Source of the DNA: Aquarana catesbeiana
Taxonomy: Eukaryota > Chordata > Amphibia > Anura > Ranidae
Direction: 5' to 3'
Length of the DNA stretch: 64,000 nt
Assembly: GCF_042186555.1 (NCBI RefSeq)
Contig: NC_133335.1
Location: 171,920,062 to 171,984,061, forward strand
Shown: positions 21,268 through 31,523 of the stretch, one piece after another
Layout: every line of letters starts with the position of its first letter
How positions within the stretch are numbered: the first letter of the stretch is position 1
Notes under the pieces: model-generated
What the model was told of the DNA's origin: nothing
The model's input: only the letters and a program-made list of their open reading frames with translations
The model's database searches: none
Translations under genes and position numbers: made by a program

Positions 21268-22214
21268 CGTGTCTTGTTTGGGCAAGACCTCACATAGTGT
21301 CCAGGCTCCCCGCAGTACATGCAGAGGTTGTTAGCTCTTTGGCGCTGGCGCTCTTCTGGATTGAGAGAGGGACGGAGCAGACCGAGTTGCATTGGTTCGG
21401 AGGTATCAGGAACCGGTGTGGCCGGTGCTGGAAAGGACTGGCTGGGAGAGCTCGGAACCTTGGGAAGCATCCAGGTAGGGCGAAATTGGCTGGTAGATCT
21501 CTCGGAGCGACGCTCTCTGAGGCGTTGGTCGATCTGGATTGCCAGATTGATGAGCTCATCCATGGTTTGGGGTATTCCGACACGTGCTAACTCATCCTTC
21601 AAAGGATCAGGCAATCCCATGCGAAATTGATAATGTAAAGCCGCATCATTCCAACCAGTGTCGGAGCTCCACCTCCTAAATTCCACCACATAGTCCTCTG
21701 CGGCTCTACGCCCCTGTTGAAGGGCGTGCAAGGCGGCTTCGGCAGTCGCTGTCACTTCGGGATCCTCATACAACTGAGACATGATGGTAAAGAAAGCATC
21801 GAGGTTATCCAGTGCTCCAGATTTCTGCTCCAGAAGGCGGTGAGCCCAGGACTGTGGTTCACCAGATAAGACTGAAATTACAAAGCCCACCTTAGTTGCC
21901 TCCAAGGAAAAAGTGCGAGGTTGCAGAGCGAAGTATAGTTCGCAGGCATTGCGAAAGGGCCGGAATTTACTACGGTCCCCAGTAAATCTTTCGGGTATGG
22001 GTACCCTAGGCTCCGGAGGTAGCATTACTACTGAGGGTGCAGATGGTGCTCCGGCAGATGAAGGGGCTTGCGGATGGGTTGGAGCAGACAGGACTTGGAC
22101 TTGTTCTTCCAACCTTGTATAGCTTTCCTGGAGGCTCTTCACGGCTTGTGTGAGACTCGCCAGGTGTCTACACAGTTCCTCCATGGGGGAGGTTCCCTGC
22201 TCGGGCTCGGACAT
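21268..22214 (-). pseudogene. Chromovirus gag (3' end displaced by nested element)
   Basis: It encodes the structural Gag polyprotein that packages element RNA. The start is the ATG at 22214, only 13 bases after the 5' LTR. A capsid-like central region (PIPERFTGDRSKFRPF onward) is followed by a single CCHC zinc knuckle, CMYCGEPGHYVRSC, spaced CX2CX4HX4C. The frame then runs into the foldback element at 21265, so the last ~50 residues of the open frame (to 21111) are foreign. Length without the insertion is about 315 residues. The reading frame itself is otherwise open. Confidence 0.9.
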
Positions 22215-22215
22215 G

Positions 22216-22225
22216 GCTGTCCGAT
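22216..22225 (-). promoter_or_regulatory. Putative self-priming primer-binding site
   Basis: Two bases inside the 5' LTR edge, the minus strand reads ATCGGACAGC. It is perfectly complementary to GCTGTCCGAT within the LTR (22644-22653), which lies about 30 bases after a TATTTA box (22678-22683), i.e. at the expected 5' end of the RNA. Tf1- and sushi-type elements prime from their own RNA 5' end; no tRNA-like site is seen here. Confidence 0.65.
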
Positions 22226-22227
22226 AC

Positions 22228-22690
22228 TGTCAGACTTCCACGTACCAGACAGGTGAGCCCGATGTAGCAGGGGGAGGCCTCCCTTACGTATCTGGTTGCC
22301 GGCCCCTGGTAGTATGGACAGGAGGCACAGGAGCACAGAATGGTATGAGAGCCTGGCGGGTTAGCTGCAGGAAGATCCCGGTAAAGGCGGTTATTGAGTT
22401 CACCAGTCAACTGAAGCACAGGCAGCATTTGCAGAGCAGGAGTGGAGCAAGCAGGTCGGGTCACTGGCAGAGGTCGGCAACAGGCGGGCAACGTGGTACA
22501 GAGGAGCAGGCAGATTCGTAGTCAGGACAGTCCGGGATCAGTGGCAGGCAGCAAGCAAGGAGAATCAAAGACAGGCCGGTGGTCAGGAGGTCAGGTTTCA
22601 AACAGGAAGCAGGAAGCAGGTGCAGGGATACAGGGAGCTGACGATCGGACAGCACCGAGCCCCCTGTGCAGACAGCCTAAATAGGCAGAT
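22228..22690 (-). repeat. Chromovirus 5' LTR (outer ~150 bp missing)
   Basis: It matches 15639-16102 closely. Homology stops at 22690 just upstream of the TATTTA box; the CpG-rich U3 present in the 3' LTR is absent. Confidence 0.88.
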
Positions 22691-22696
22691 TGGCGC

Positions 22697-22842
22697 CAAA
22701 ATGATGGAGAAAGTGACAATGTATGTCAGAGGCGCCTCTGCTCCGAGATGGTTCATCATTACCTTCTATCCACAGTGCCTTCCCTCCTGCCTGGGATGCA
22801 TGTAAGCCCATACATTGTCACTTTCTCCATCATTTTGGCTGG
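22697..22842. repeat. Short foldback with ~30-bp perfect arms
   Basis: CCAAAATGATGGAGAAAGTG and its continuation to ATGTATG on the left is matched by the exact reverse complement near 22812-22842. The ~85 bp loop is not coding. It lies at the broken edge of the chromovirus 5' LTR. Confidence 0.8.
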
Positions 22843-23247
22843 TTGAAATTGGTCTTGCCTTTGCTGTTTGTTTTAAATTCCCTTTTTACTTGTGTATCAG
22901 TCCACGATGGGTGGATGTGGATACTCGTGATACCTCAATTATATTTATTTAGTTTTTTTTCGGCATAGACTCCCACATTTCACCATGCTCTTTAGAGAGA
23001 CATTATTGGTCCCTTTACCCACATCAAATTTGACACATTGCTTCAATTAATTTCTCCCCAGGCAGATTATATTGGCACTCCTTTTCGATATGCCATCCAT
23101 GTCGGTTCTGTGGTTCCCGCGCTGTTCCTCAGGGGGGACTCTGTGTATCTGGCTCGCCAGCGCGCATGCCGCTGCACCTCAGCTCCCGGGAGAGATGCCT
23201 GTTGGTTTTGTCTCTGTACTTGTCACGTCCCGCAGCATTATTCACAT

Positions 23248-23333
23248 GTAAGTGTTTTAGGGTGACCCACCCCCTTTTCGCTGTGAGTATGCGCTACCAG
23301 TTAGACTCACTTTATGTTGCATTACTTTTTTAG
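23248..23333 (+). other. Candidate small spliceosomal intron upstream of the hammerhead
   Basis: The 86-bp segment begins GTAAGTG and ends ACTTTTTTAG, 10 bases before the ribozyme. Penelope-like elements are known to carry a small intron in this region. Splicing itself is not shown by the sequence. Confidence 0.4.
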
Positions 23334-23343
23334 ACATCCCTGA

Positions 23344-23394
23344 CCATCTGGCCCCTGATGAGTGTATCCCACACGAAACGCGTCGGGCATTTGG
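23344..23394 (+). ncRNA. Hammerhead ribozyme (type I, minimal), best-preserved copy
   Basis: Self-cleaving RNA. Helix I GCCC/GGGC (23351-23354 with 23385-23388), then an internal loop and outer CCA/TGG. Box 1 CTGATGA (23355-23361), helix II GTGT-ATCCC-ACAC (23362-23374), GAAA (23375-23378), palindrome ACGCGT (23378-23383), C at 23384 and predicted cleavage after it. All core positions match consensus. Helix III has only two intramolecular pairs, so activity as a dimer is expected from what is known of Penelope ribozymes. Confidence 0.88.
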
Positions 23395-23844
23395 GACACC
23401 AACATATGTTCACATTGAAACATCTCAAGAACAATTATTATGGTTTTTACATATTATTATTTGTTTCTCTTGTTGTGCTGTGGTATTGTTATTTGTATAT
23501 TTTATGCAATCTGGTACATGCACTAAATCGCTCAACGAGACCACTATGTGGCGCCAAGTTGATTGTATCCTTGATGCCGATCGCTTATGCACAAATACAT
23601 GTGCTGTGATTTTGGAATGATATTATCACAATGTCTTTCTTTACAGGATGTGGTTCTGTCTTGAATTGTTTTTATGCATTTACTTGACCAATAAAATTGC
23701 ACTGTTACCCTTGGTACCTGCATGTTTTCCATGACCTCATTTAAAGTCCCAACTCTCATTAAATTTTCGCATACAGGGATGGAGGCACCTCCTGGTGCCT
23801 CATTCAAAGTCCCACTTCCCCCTTCTTCCCCTCTTTTCTTGGCT

Positions 23845-24350
23845 TATTCCCAGCTGTAGTACCACATGTTTTCGAAGTTTTATAGTAATTCAGAACCATG
23901 GTACTATACTATGTCATGGCTGTGGCATCATGCTATTTCTGAGGTTCTATATTAATTCAGGGCCACTGTACTATTCACGGCTGTAGTACCACAGTTTTTT
24001 TTTTAAGTTCTATATTTGTTCAGGGCCATGGTACTACTATACTACTTCATGACTATAGTACTACACCACTTCTGAGGTTCTACATTAAATCAGGGCCAGT
24101 GTACTATTCACGGCTGTAGTACCAAACAATATTTTTGAAGTTCTGTATTAATTCAGGGCCATGGTACTAAACTACTTTACGGCTGTGGTACCACACTATT
24201 TCTGAGGTTCTACATTACTTCAAGGCCATCATACTATACTCCTTCACAGCTGTGGTGCCACAATGCTTCTCAGTGCTGTGGCATTACATGCTCCTTCCTT
24301 CAGGGATGAGGCATTACATCAGAGCTGTGGCACTACATACTACTTCAGGG
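23845..24350. repeat. Degenerate tandem repeat, unit about 65 bp
   Basis: About seven units share TTCTGAGGTTCTATATTAAT, CAGGGCCA(C/T)(T/G)GTACTA and GGCTGTAGTACCACA. Spacing varies between roughly 60 and 70 bp. No coding content. Confidence 0.85.
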
Positions 24351-25285
24351 CTTGTCAGGGATACCACATGCAGGCATCCAGCAAGGGTGATCAGATCAGT
24401 TGGCTGCACCTTAAGGAACCAGGAACCAGACTGAATAAGGTTAAAATAAGACATATTAAGACAAATTACACACTTCCAACACCAACCCCAGTAAACCATA
24501 AACAATGTAAGGGACAAATGAATGTGACAGTACAAAAACCACAAATAACCTAACTATATACAAAATGGAGGGAGCAGGACAATGTCCGGACAGTGACAGG
24601 AGACAGGGGGAGCAGGGAGCCAGGTACTGGGAGTGGGAAGCAGGGAGCAGATCACAGGAGCAGGTCTCAGGGTCAAGTACAGGAACAAGGATCAGGATCA
24701 GGCCTGCAAGGTAACCCCTGGGAGAGCGCTTCTCCTAGGGGGTTATACGATGCGAGGAGGAGCCGAGAGCGCCGCCGGGGGACCCCAGAAGACGATTATC
24801 AGGGCCACGCTGTGCAAAACTAACTGCATAGTGGAGGGAAGTATGACATGTTTGTTATGTAAAAAAAAAACAAAAAAAGAAGCTTTACAATTACTTTAAA
24901 TGAATGTGACAGATTGTTACATAAAATGCCTATGTTGTCCTTCAACAATAATAGAGGAGCGCATCCACAAATTACATAAATGCATTTGGATGCAAAATTG
25001 TCTATCATTATTTCTATTTATCTCGCAAAATACAGTGTTTTACATACTAGCTGGGGTTTTATCCTAAATGTTTATAACGCTAATGAAAATTTTTCATGAT
25101 AACTTGTTGTAACCCAGCCTCACTCCAATGGCCACCATAAACTATCACGCGTTCACTCTTTTGTAACTAGAATCTTAACAGAAATTCATCCTGATCTCAG
25201 ACTCATCACCTGTCATAAATAGCTCAGCAGCTGAAATGGCTAAATTTGCATTTATGGCTGGCTGTTATTAGCCATAGGATCCAAA
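24351..25285. other. Intron sequence with a MITE end
   Basis: A CAGGA/GCAGGG-rich stretch (24590-24700) leads into a fragment at about 24715-24898. The fragment resembles the right half of the TTAA-flanked MITE at 35929-36432 (CCCAGAAGACGATTATC..., ending TTTACAATTACTTTAA). The rest is AT-rich with nothing recognised. Confidence 0.5.
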
Positions 25286-26172
25286 CTTAAAGTTTTACTA
25301 AACCCTGCATTCACTATATCGGTCTCCCACAGTACACCGAACATGGAAATGCAATTATTTTAGTAAATGGCCCTGTGCTGATCACATGCACTCTATCAAT
25401 ACACACCAAACTCCCTAGCAATGTGCAAACTGAGCATGTGAAGCCTGACTCCATAGACTCTGTAAATATCAGGTAATTTTTTGAAAACAGTGGAAGGAGG
25501 AGATGATCAGAGAAGACAGGATCAAACAACCTTTTTACACAATGCAGAGGATTAAGGTGACAGTGGGGTGCCAGATGTGATGAAGATGGGGATGAGAATG
25601 ACAGGAGGTAGGGTGTTAGGAAGGTGGCAGTGGGGTAACAGGTGTGATGGACATCTTAGCTGATTGCTGCATGTGTAATATAGAACAGTGCAGTAGCGTG
25701 TACAGTAGTGTTATCTCATTTATGGGAATCACTGCCTCTTAAAATCCACTATAGCCTGTGTCCATCATAAGATGTGACATTCCACCCACTGAGTTCTTTT
25801 TTAGTTACTGGGCATGGAGGAGAAGGAAGGGGCTGGGCTGTCATTTAGGATATGTATACATGCCCATGTATTCAACTGTGCATATATGTGATGTCATACT
25901 ATGTGATGTCATACCATGTGACCTGACTAGCTCTCATCAAACAGGAAATGTTCTCTCCAGCAAAAGAGAGACTTAAACATGTGCAACCTGACTCCACTCG
26001 CTGTGTCCCAGGGGGACAGTACAGGAGGGGGAAGATCTGTGAATACATGATTGAACAGCCTTTTTACACAATGCAGAGGATTAACCCCTTAATTTCCACA
26101 GTGAGTATAACAAGCATGCTATTCTGCATATACAGACTGATTTTACTGCTGTGGGGTTAGTAACACTTTAAG
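25286..26172. mobile_element. MITE with CTTAAAGTNTTACTAA ends
   Basis: The left end ACTTAAAGTTTTACTAAACC and the right end GGGGTTAGTAACACTTTAAG are an inverted pair. Inside, CCTTTTTACACAATGCAGAG occurs twice (near 25531 and 26060), suggesting an internal duplication. Not coding. Confidence 0.65.
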
Positions 26173-26229
26173 TGTATTTCATAACTTCTGAGCTAATAAT
26201 AGTACAACCAGAATAAGGGCATACTTACC

Positions 26230-26373
26230 TGTATTGGTTAATTAGAGGAATTTTAAGCCCAAACACCACAATCCGAGGAAGTACCAGAAGCAGATTAGGC
26301 CCATTATCTCTCCAAGGTGAAATAACCATCCGGTACCCATCATATTTGTATTCATTTATAAGATACTTTCATG
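26230..26373 (-). other. Candidate cryptic exon on the MGAT5B strand
   Basis: On the minus strand the block has a plausible acceptor (TTATTGTGCAG) and a consensus donor (CAG|GTAAGTATG), with 144 bp between. One frame is open from just after a TGA near the acceptor to the donor and contains YRMVISPWRDNGPNLLL, which I do not recognise. Spliced from the MGAT5B ATG exon it would bring an early stop (TGA), so it could be a poison exon, an exonised repeat or chance. Confidence 0.25.
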
Positions 26374-26426
26374 CTGCACAATAATATACAAGTTACCAGA
26401 TTTAGCAGATGGTAACCTGTAGGTTT

Positions 26427-27308
26427 TCAACCACTTGCCGACCGCTGCACACCGATTTACGGAGGCAGAATGGCATGAGCAGGCAAAAGGGCGTACCTGT
26501 ACTTCCCTTTTAATTTGCCGCCTATCGCGCGTGCACGCACCGCGGGAGAGTGCCCGTGGGTCCTGCGAACTCGATGTTCACCGGCGGCCCACGTTTGCGG
26601 CGAGGAGAGGCACAACGGGGAGATGCAAACAAGGCATTTCCTTGCTCTGCCTAGCAACATGACAGGGATCTACTGCTCCCTTTTATGGGGAGCAGTGATC
26701 TCTGTCATGTTAAGTGAGCCCATCCCCCCCCACAGTTAGAAAACATCCAGGGAACACACTTAACCCCTTGATCGCCCTCTAGTATTTAACCCCTTCCCTG
26801 CCAGTGTCATTTATACAGTAATCAGTGGCTATTTGTAGCTCTGATTTCTGTATAAATGTCAATGGTCCTAAAATAGTTTCTAAAGTGTCTGATCTGTCCG
26901 CCATAATGTCGCAGTCCCGATAAAAATCACAGATCACCACCCTTACTAGTAAAAAAAAATTATAATAATAAAATGCCATAAATCTATCCCTATTTTGTAG
27001 ACGCTATAACTTTTGTGCAATCAATATACATTATTTTCCAAAAATATGTAAAAGAATACATATCGGCCTAAACTGTGGAAGAAATTTGTTTTTTGGGGAA
27101 ATTTATTAAAGCAAAAATTCAAAATTGTCGCACCTTTTTTGTTGATAGCGCAGAAAATAAAAACCGCAGAGGTGATCAAATACCACCAAAAGAAAGCTCT
27201 ATTTGTGGGAAAAATAGGACATACATTTTGTTTGGGTACAACGTCGCATGACCGTGCAATTGTCAGTTAAAACGACGCAAAAAATGCTCTGGTCAGGAAG
27301 GGGGTAAA
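26427..27308 (-). repeat. TTAA-flanked MITE family A, copy 2
   Basis: Reverse orientation relative to 4021-4940. It keeps AACCACTTGCCGACCG at one end and the blocks GGTGATCAAATACCACCAAA and AGAAAGCTCTATTTGTGGG. The TTAA flanks have decayed (TTCAA / GTAAA). Confidence 0.85.
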
Positions 27309-27904
27309 TCCTTCCGGGCTGATGTGCTTAAAGATATTAATACTTAAAGAAAACTGTATCTGTGGGAGGGCAGCTGTATGGTCATGAACCTGTGACCTCC
27401 CATTGGCCACTCCTTAGTCTTCTTGATTGGTCAGATCATTTTTGTCAACACCCTCCTCATGAACCAGAAAAGAGGGGCTGAATCAGCAGTTTGGAGCTCT
27501 CTTTTAACATCAAGCAAGGAACATCAGCTAAGATCTATGAGAGTCACTGACCCATCTTATGCTCATTGATTGGACTCTGCTGAATGTACCAGCTAAGTAT
27601 TTCCATTCTTAAAACCTTTTTGTTTTGCTATTGCATTATTGTCAATGTATTCCTTTGTGGTACTCTTTTTACGTACATATTTTGTTTGCACCGTTTTATC
27701 TTTTATTTTATTAAGCAATATTCTGGAAAATGTTAATATTGTCTCTAATGCACTAACGCAGAAATTAAAAAATCCCTGTCTCTTTGAAGAGCGCTACTGT
27801 AGTATAAATTTCTTGATGTACCTGTCTGTAGTGACAGTATGTGTTACAGACGTTTATTTTAACTCAAGTGTTATTGATGTGAAGGGTTGATAGGCCTATC
27901 TGGT
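27309..27904. other. Intron sequence, nothing recognised
   Basis: AT-rich and free of obvious tandem or terminal repeats. The short frames lack recognisable domains. Confidence 0.4.
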
Positions 27905-28365
27905 GACACTATCATAAATCTAAACCCAGTGACGATTGCTCTCAGTCTGCCGGCACTTAGATTGTGGCCTTGCAACCACAAAAAACAATTTATTGTATTA
28001 ACTCACACTTGAGTGACTTCAAAACTGTGTAATTTCCATTGCGACTTTACAGTGCGATTTGAAGCGACTTTGGATGAGTGCGACTTTGTTGAGACTTTGG
28101 CTTTGCCTAATGTGATTGTTTGTACCCTACAAAGTTGCACACAAGTCGCATGTACATCATGCAGGTGCAACTTTAATATGACTTTTGAGGGTTTACATTG
28201 ATGTTTATGACCCTCAAGTCACATGAAAGTCAGACCAAAGTAGTGCAGGAACTACAACTTTAAGTGGCACTGATATGAACGGTACTCATTGGGAAACATG
28301 AGGTGCGTCTTTGGGGTCCAAAGTCGCATGACAAGTCACACAAGTGTGAATGGGGCCTTAAAAAA
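27905..28365. mobile_element. MITE with GCGACTT motifs
   Basis: It is built of repeated TGCGACTTT and AAGTCGCA words and ends CACAAGTGTGAATGGGGCC, like the 44806-45116 element. The left boundary is uncertain. Confidence 0.5.
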
Positions 28366-28504
28366 ATAAACATGAAAATAAAATAAAAAAAGCATAAAAA
28401 ATAATATCCTCAAAGCTGTAGCTAATATACTGTATAGAACAGAAATAATACAGAATACATATGACCAAAGGACAGATCCCCCAAATGTATAACTATGTGT
28501 AGAC

Positions 28505-29476
28505 CATGCATCTCCAAAATTTGGCCCGCGGGCCAATTGCGGCCTGCATTCCGGTTCTAAACGGCCCCACTGGCAATTTGGATATATATATATCCCCAAG
28601 CGCCGCGGGGGCCACAAAAGATATATACCCGTATTTATCAGTGCCTCGGAGTGGACAGGGAGGGGGCGGGACGAGTGCTGACAGATTACATACAGGAGAA
28701 TCTCCCATTTACTCGGTGGCCTCTAATAGGAAGTCCCATCTCCTGGGCTGTCATTGGACAACTGTTCTGTCTATCATAGGTGGCAGGACTTTGCATTAAA
28801 GAGGCCGCCGAGTAAACAGGAGATTCTCCTGTATGTAATCTGTCAGCGCTTGTCCCTCCCCCTCCCTGGACATCGATCAGGCTGCACTGATGGCAATGGT
28901 GAGGCTGCATTCATGGCACTGGTGCGGCTGCACTCATGGCACTGGTGAGGCTGCATTCATGGCACTGGTGAGGCTGCATTCAAGGCACTGGTGAGGCTGC
29001 ATTCAGGCACTGGTGAGGCTGCATTCAGGCACTGGTGAGGCTGCATTCACGGCACTGGTGAGGCTGCATTCACGGCACTGGTGAGGCTGCATTCATGGCA
29101 ATGGTGAGGCTGCATTCATGGCAATGGTGAGGCTGCAGATGGGCACTGATTAGGCTGCATTGTTTGGCACTGACCCTTATTTTGCTTCACAGTTCTTTAT
29201 TTCAAAATTCTTTTTTTCCTGAAACTTCCCTCTTAAAGTGAAGGTGCGTGTTATACACCTGTGTGTGTTATACGCCAATAAATACGGTATATCCAAATAT
29301 CACGCCCAAGCTCATCCTTAGTCCTGAGCGGCGGTCAGGGATTCGTTGGGGGCCACAAAAGAACACACCTAGACCGAATTTTAATGGTTCAAAGAACGTC
29401 AGACAAAATGGTCGGCCCTCACGCATGTTCACTTCATCAAATCTGGCCCTCTTTGAAAAAAGTTCGGACACCCCTG
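28505..29476. mobile_element. hAT-family non-autonomous element with 8-bp target duplication
   Basis: The ends (CATGCATCTCCAAAATTTGG and AGTTCGGACACCCCTG) correspond to a CAGGGGTGTCC-type hAT terminus. Perfect 8-bp duplications GTGTAGAC lie at 28497-28504 and 29477-29484. The interior holds a ~85-bp-arm inverted repeat (28640-28725 / 28797-28880) and a minisatellite (28885-29165). No transposase. Confidence 0.88.
28885..29165. repeat. 23-bp minisatellite
   Basis: About twelve copies of TGAGGCTGCATTCATGGCAC-TGG with single-base variation and some shortened units, ending in degenerate copies. Confidence 0.92.
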
Positions 29477-29484
29477 GTGTAGAC

Positions 29485-29718
29485 ATACATACAGCATGTA
29501 AAGCTATTGTATGAACAATATAGGAAAGAGAAAAAATAAAATAAATAATAATTTAAAAAAATACAACAGGGGAGATGGGGACACAGGAAAAAGGGAAGAT
29601 GGTGGGGTAGAGAAGTTGAATAAGGAAGGAGGGGGTATTCTATGTTGTTCATACTATACTGTAGCTTAAGTGCTTCTACACAGGTATAGTATAACTTTTC
29701 TGAATTTGCAATTATTAA
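29485..29718. other. AT- and purine-rich spacer
   Basis: It contains an A-rich tract (29525-29570) and a purine-rich block. Nothing further is recognised. Confidence 0.4.
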
Positions 29719-30110
29719 TCTTAAAGTACATCTTCTACCAAACCTGGGCTTTGACCTAAATATTACTCATTTTTTTAGTGTTGGATAGAGTAAACAAGGT
29801 AAAGAACATCTCCCAAGTTTCGTTGCTTTCCAAGGCCTCATTGCGGAGACTTTCCTTCACTTCCTGTCTCCAATACAATATTTTCACAGGAAAGAAGAGT
29901 ATGAACATTTCCAACAGGGCCACAAATGACAATAGAAAGCTGGTGAGGGTTCTTTTAGTAATTTTGCTACTGTCTGGTAGGTTTTGGAGATTCCTTGTTG
30001 CTTCCTAAAATCGTAACATATTGACGGGGGATCCTTTCATGGGGTCACAGAGAGCCACCAATTTTACCCAGAAATGGACAAAAAGGTTTTGATTGGATGG
30101 ACACTTTAAG
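29719..30110. mobile_element. MITE with CTTAAAGT ends
   Basis: The left end CTTAAAGTACATCTTCTACC and the right end GGATGGACACTTTAAG are a short inverted pair. Internal sequence (TTGGATAGAGTAAAC, CACTTCCTGTCTC) resembles other short repeats in the window. Not coding. Confidence 0.55.
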
Positions 30111-30381
30111 GCAATGAACAAGCTGTTGCAGCTCAATGTATACATCTTTAGGTAAACACTCCAGTGCCAGGAGCTACTGTAACTTGTTTCAATAATCCCA
30201 TGCTGCTTGTTCATTCTGGCCCTCTGCTATAATGGTAAATCCTTACTGTCCAAAAGGAATGAGATACCAATCTACGAAGTGTAGAAATGAGTGTGTTACA
30301 TCGGGCCTTATTTTAGGTCTCCTTTGCTAGGGGGCTTACCTCTGTATGTTTCTGCACTGTTTAAGAGGCTGACAGGTTTAT

Positions 30382-31476
30382 TTTAAAGAGGAGCTTTAAT
30401 ATACCAGTGCCTACCAGAGATAGTCACTGGTAGGCGACACTGATGACGAGGCACTGATTGGCAGCACTGATGGGCACTGGTAGGTGGCACTGGTGGGGAT
30501 TGATTAGCAACACTGGTGAGCACTGATTAGAAGCACTGGTGGTAAATGTTGGGACCAATGTCCCTTTTACAGAAGCTAGTTATCAGCTTTATTCTTTTCT
30601 CCTTATGCTGTCAGTGTGAGGGAAAAAAAAGCCAATAACTGGCTTCTGTTCACATTGTGTGATCAGCTGTCATTGGCTGACAGCTGATCATGAGTTAAAG
30701 GGCCACTGTCATTGGCCCTTTACCCAAATCTGTGATCAGCCGAGTCCGAAGGAGCGGGAGACAAGCGATAGTTCGGGTTACCACATCGCTGGATCCTGGG
30801 ACACATGTTTATTAAAAGTCAGCAGCAAAATTTTTGTAGCTGCTGACCTTTAACCTGTTTCTGCCCAAGCTATAGTCAAAAGATGGCTACAACATGGGTT
30901 TAAAATGCCGAGAGAGCGTCCATGGACATTCTCTAGTGCTGGCACAGACACGCTGCCCGCATGCCACAGGGGGTGCACTAGAGAGCACTGGAGAACGTTC
31001 CATGGACGCCTTCCCAATATTTTAAACCCACGCTGTAGACATCTTTTTTCTATAGCGTGGGCAGAAACAGGTTAAAAGTCAGCAGCTACAAAAAGTGTAG
31101 CTGCTGACTTTTAATAAACCTGCACTCACCTATCCCAGGATCCAGCAATGCGGTCACCCGAACCATAACTTGTCTCCCTCTCCTCTCCCCGGCATTTCAA
31201 CTGTGGGCACCCGACAATGACAGCTTGTGGCTTCACAGCCGGGTGTGCACTGCACATGTGAGAGTCTCGCTGCACTTGCTGACCTGTAACATATCCCATA
31301 AGACTGCACGGAGAGAGGGGGAGAAGACAACTTCCGCTCGGATTGCCTGTCAAAACTAGGTACCCGCTCCCTCCCCAAAACAATTACATTCCAAATGTGG
31401 CATGGGGGGGGGGGGGATTTGAGTGCTTAAAGTGGAACCTCCTCTTTTGGGTAAAGCTCTGCTTTAAGAAGATCTG
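30382..31476. mobile_element. MITE with nested foldback
   Basis: The left end TTTTAAAGAGGAGCTTTA and the right end GTAAAGCTCTGCTTTAAG are inverted. It begins with short GGCACTGGTAGG-type repeats and contains a strong foldback at 30763-31175. No coding domain. It ends 48 bp from the MGAT5B ATG exon. Confidence 0.6.
30763..31175. repeat. Foldback with arms of about 160-180 bp
   Basis: CTGGATCCTGGGACA, TTTATTAAAAGTCAGCAGC and AACCTGTTTCTGCCCAAGCT on the left are mirrored by their reverse complements on the right (GGTTTATTAAAAGTCAGCAG on the minus strand). The short loop spans about 30920-30985. Confidence 0.8.
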
Positions 31477-31523
31477 ACCCACAATACATTGTTATGCCGT
31501 ACTGTTAACATTAGGTTACTTAC

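Larger units (their letters stand above)
15639..22690 (-). mobile_element. Ty3/gypsy chromovirus LTR retrotransposon
   Basis: Minus-strand order is 5' LTR (truncated), gag, protease, RT, RNase H, integrase, chromodomain, 3' LTR. It is interrupted between gag and pol by a 1.67 kb foldback element (19596-21265). The gene order and C-terminal chromodomain place it among vertebrate chromoviruses, close to the sushi-type lineage (inference). Frameshifts and an RT active-site change make it defective. The outer end of the 5' LTR is lost at 22690, so no target duplication can be read. Confidence 0.93.
22985..23610 (+). mobile_element. Penelope-like hammerhead element 4 (partial)
   Basis: It has the same internal order as the other ribozyme elements: a GC-rich block (23090-23230), a GTAAGT...TTTTTTAG intron-like segment (23248-23333), the hammerhead (23344-23394), then an AT-rich tail. 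Clear inverted arms and a target duplication were not found, so the limits are approximate. Confidence 0.55.

Noticed and set aside
28885..29165. Regular short repeats that might suggest a CRISPR array
   Set aside because: Units are head-to-tail without spacers, in a eukaryotic hAT element; a minisatellite.
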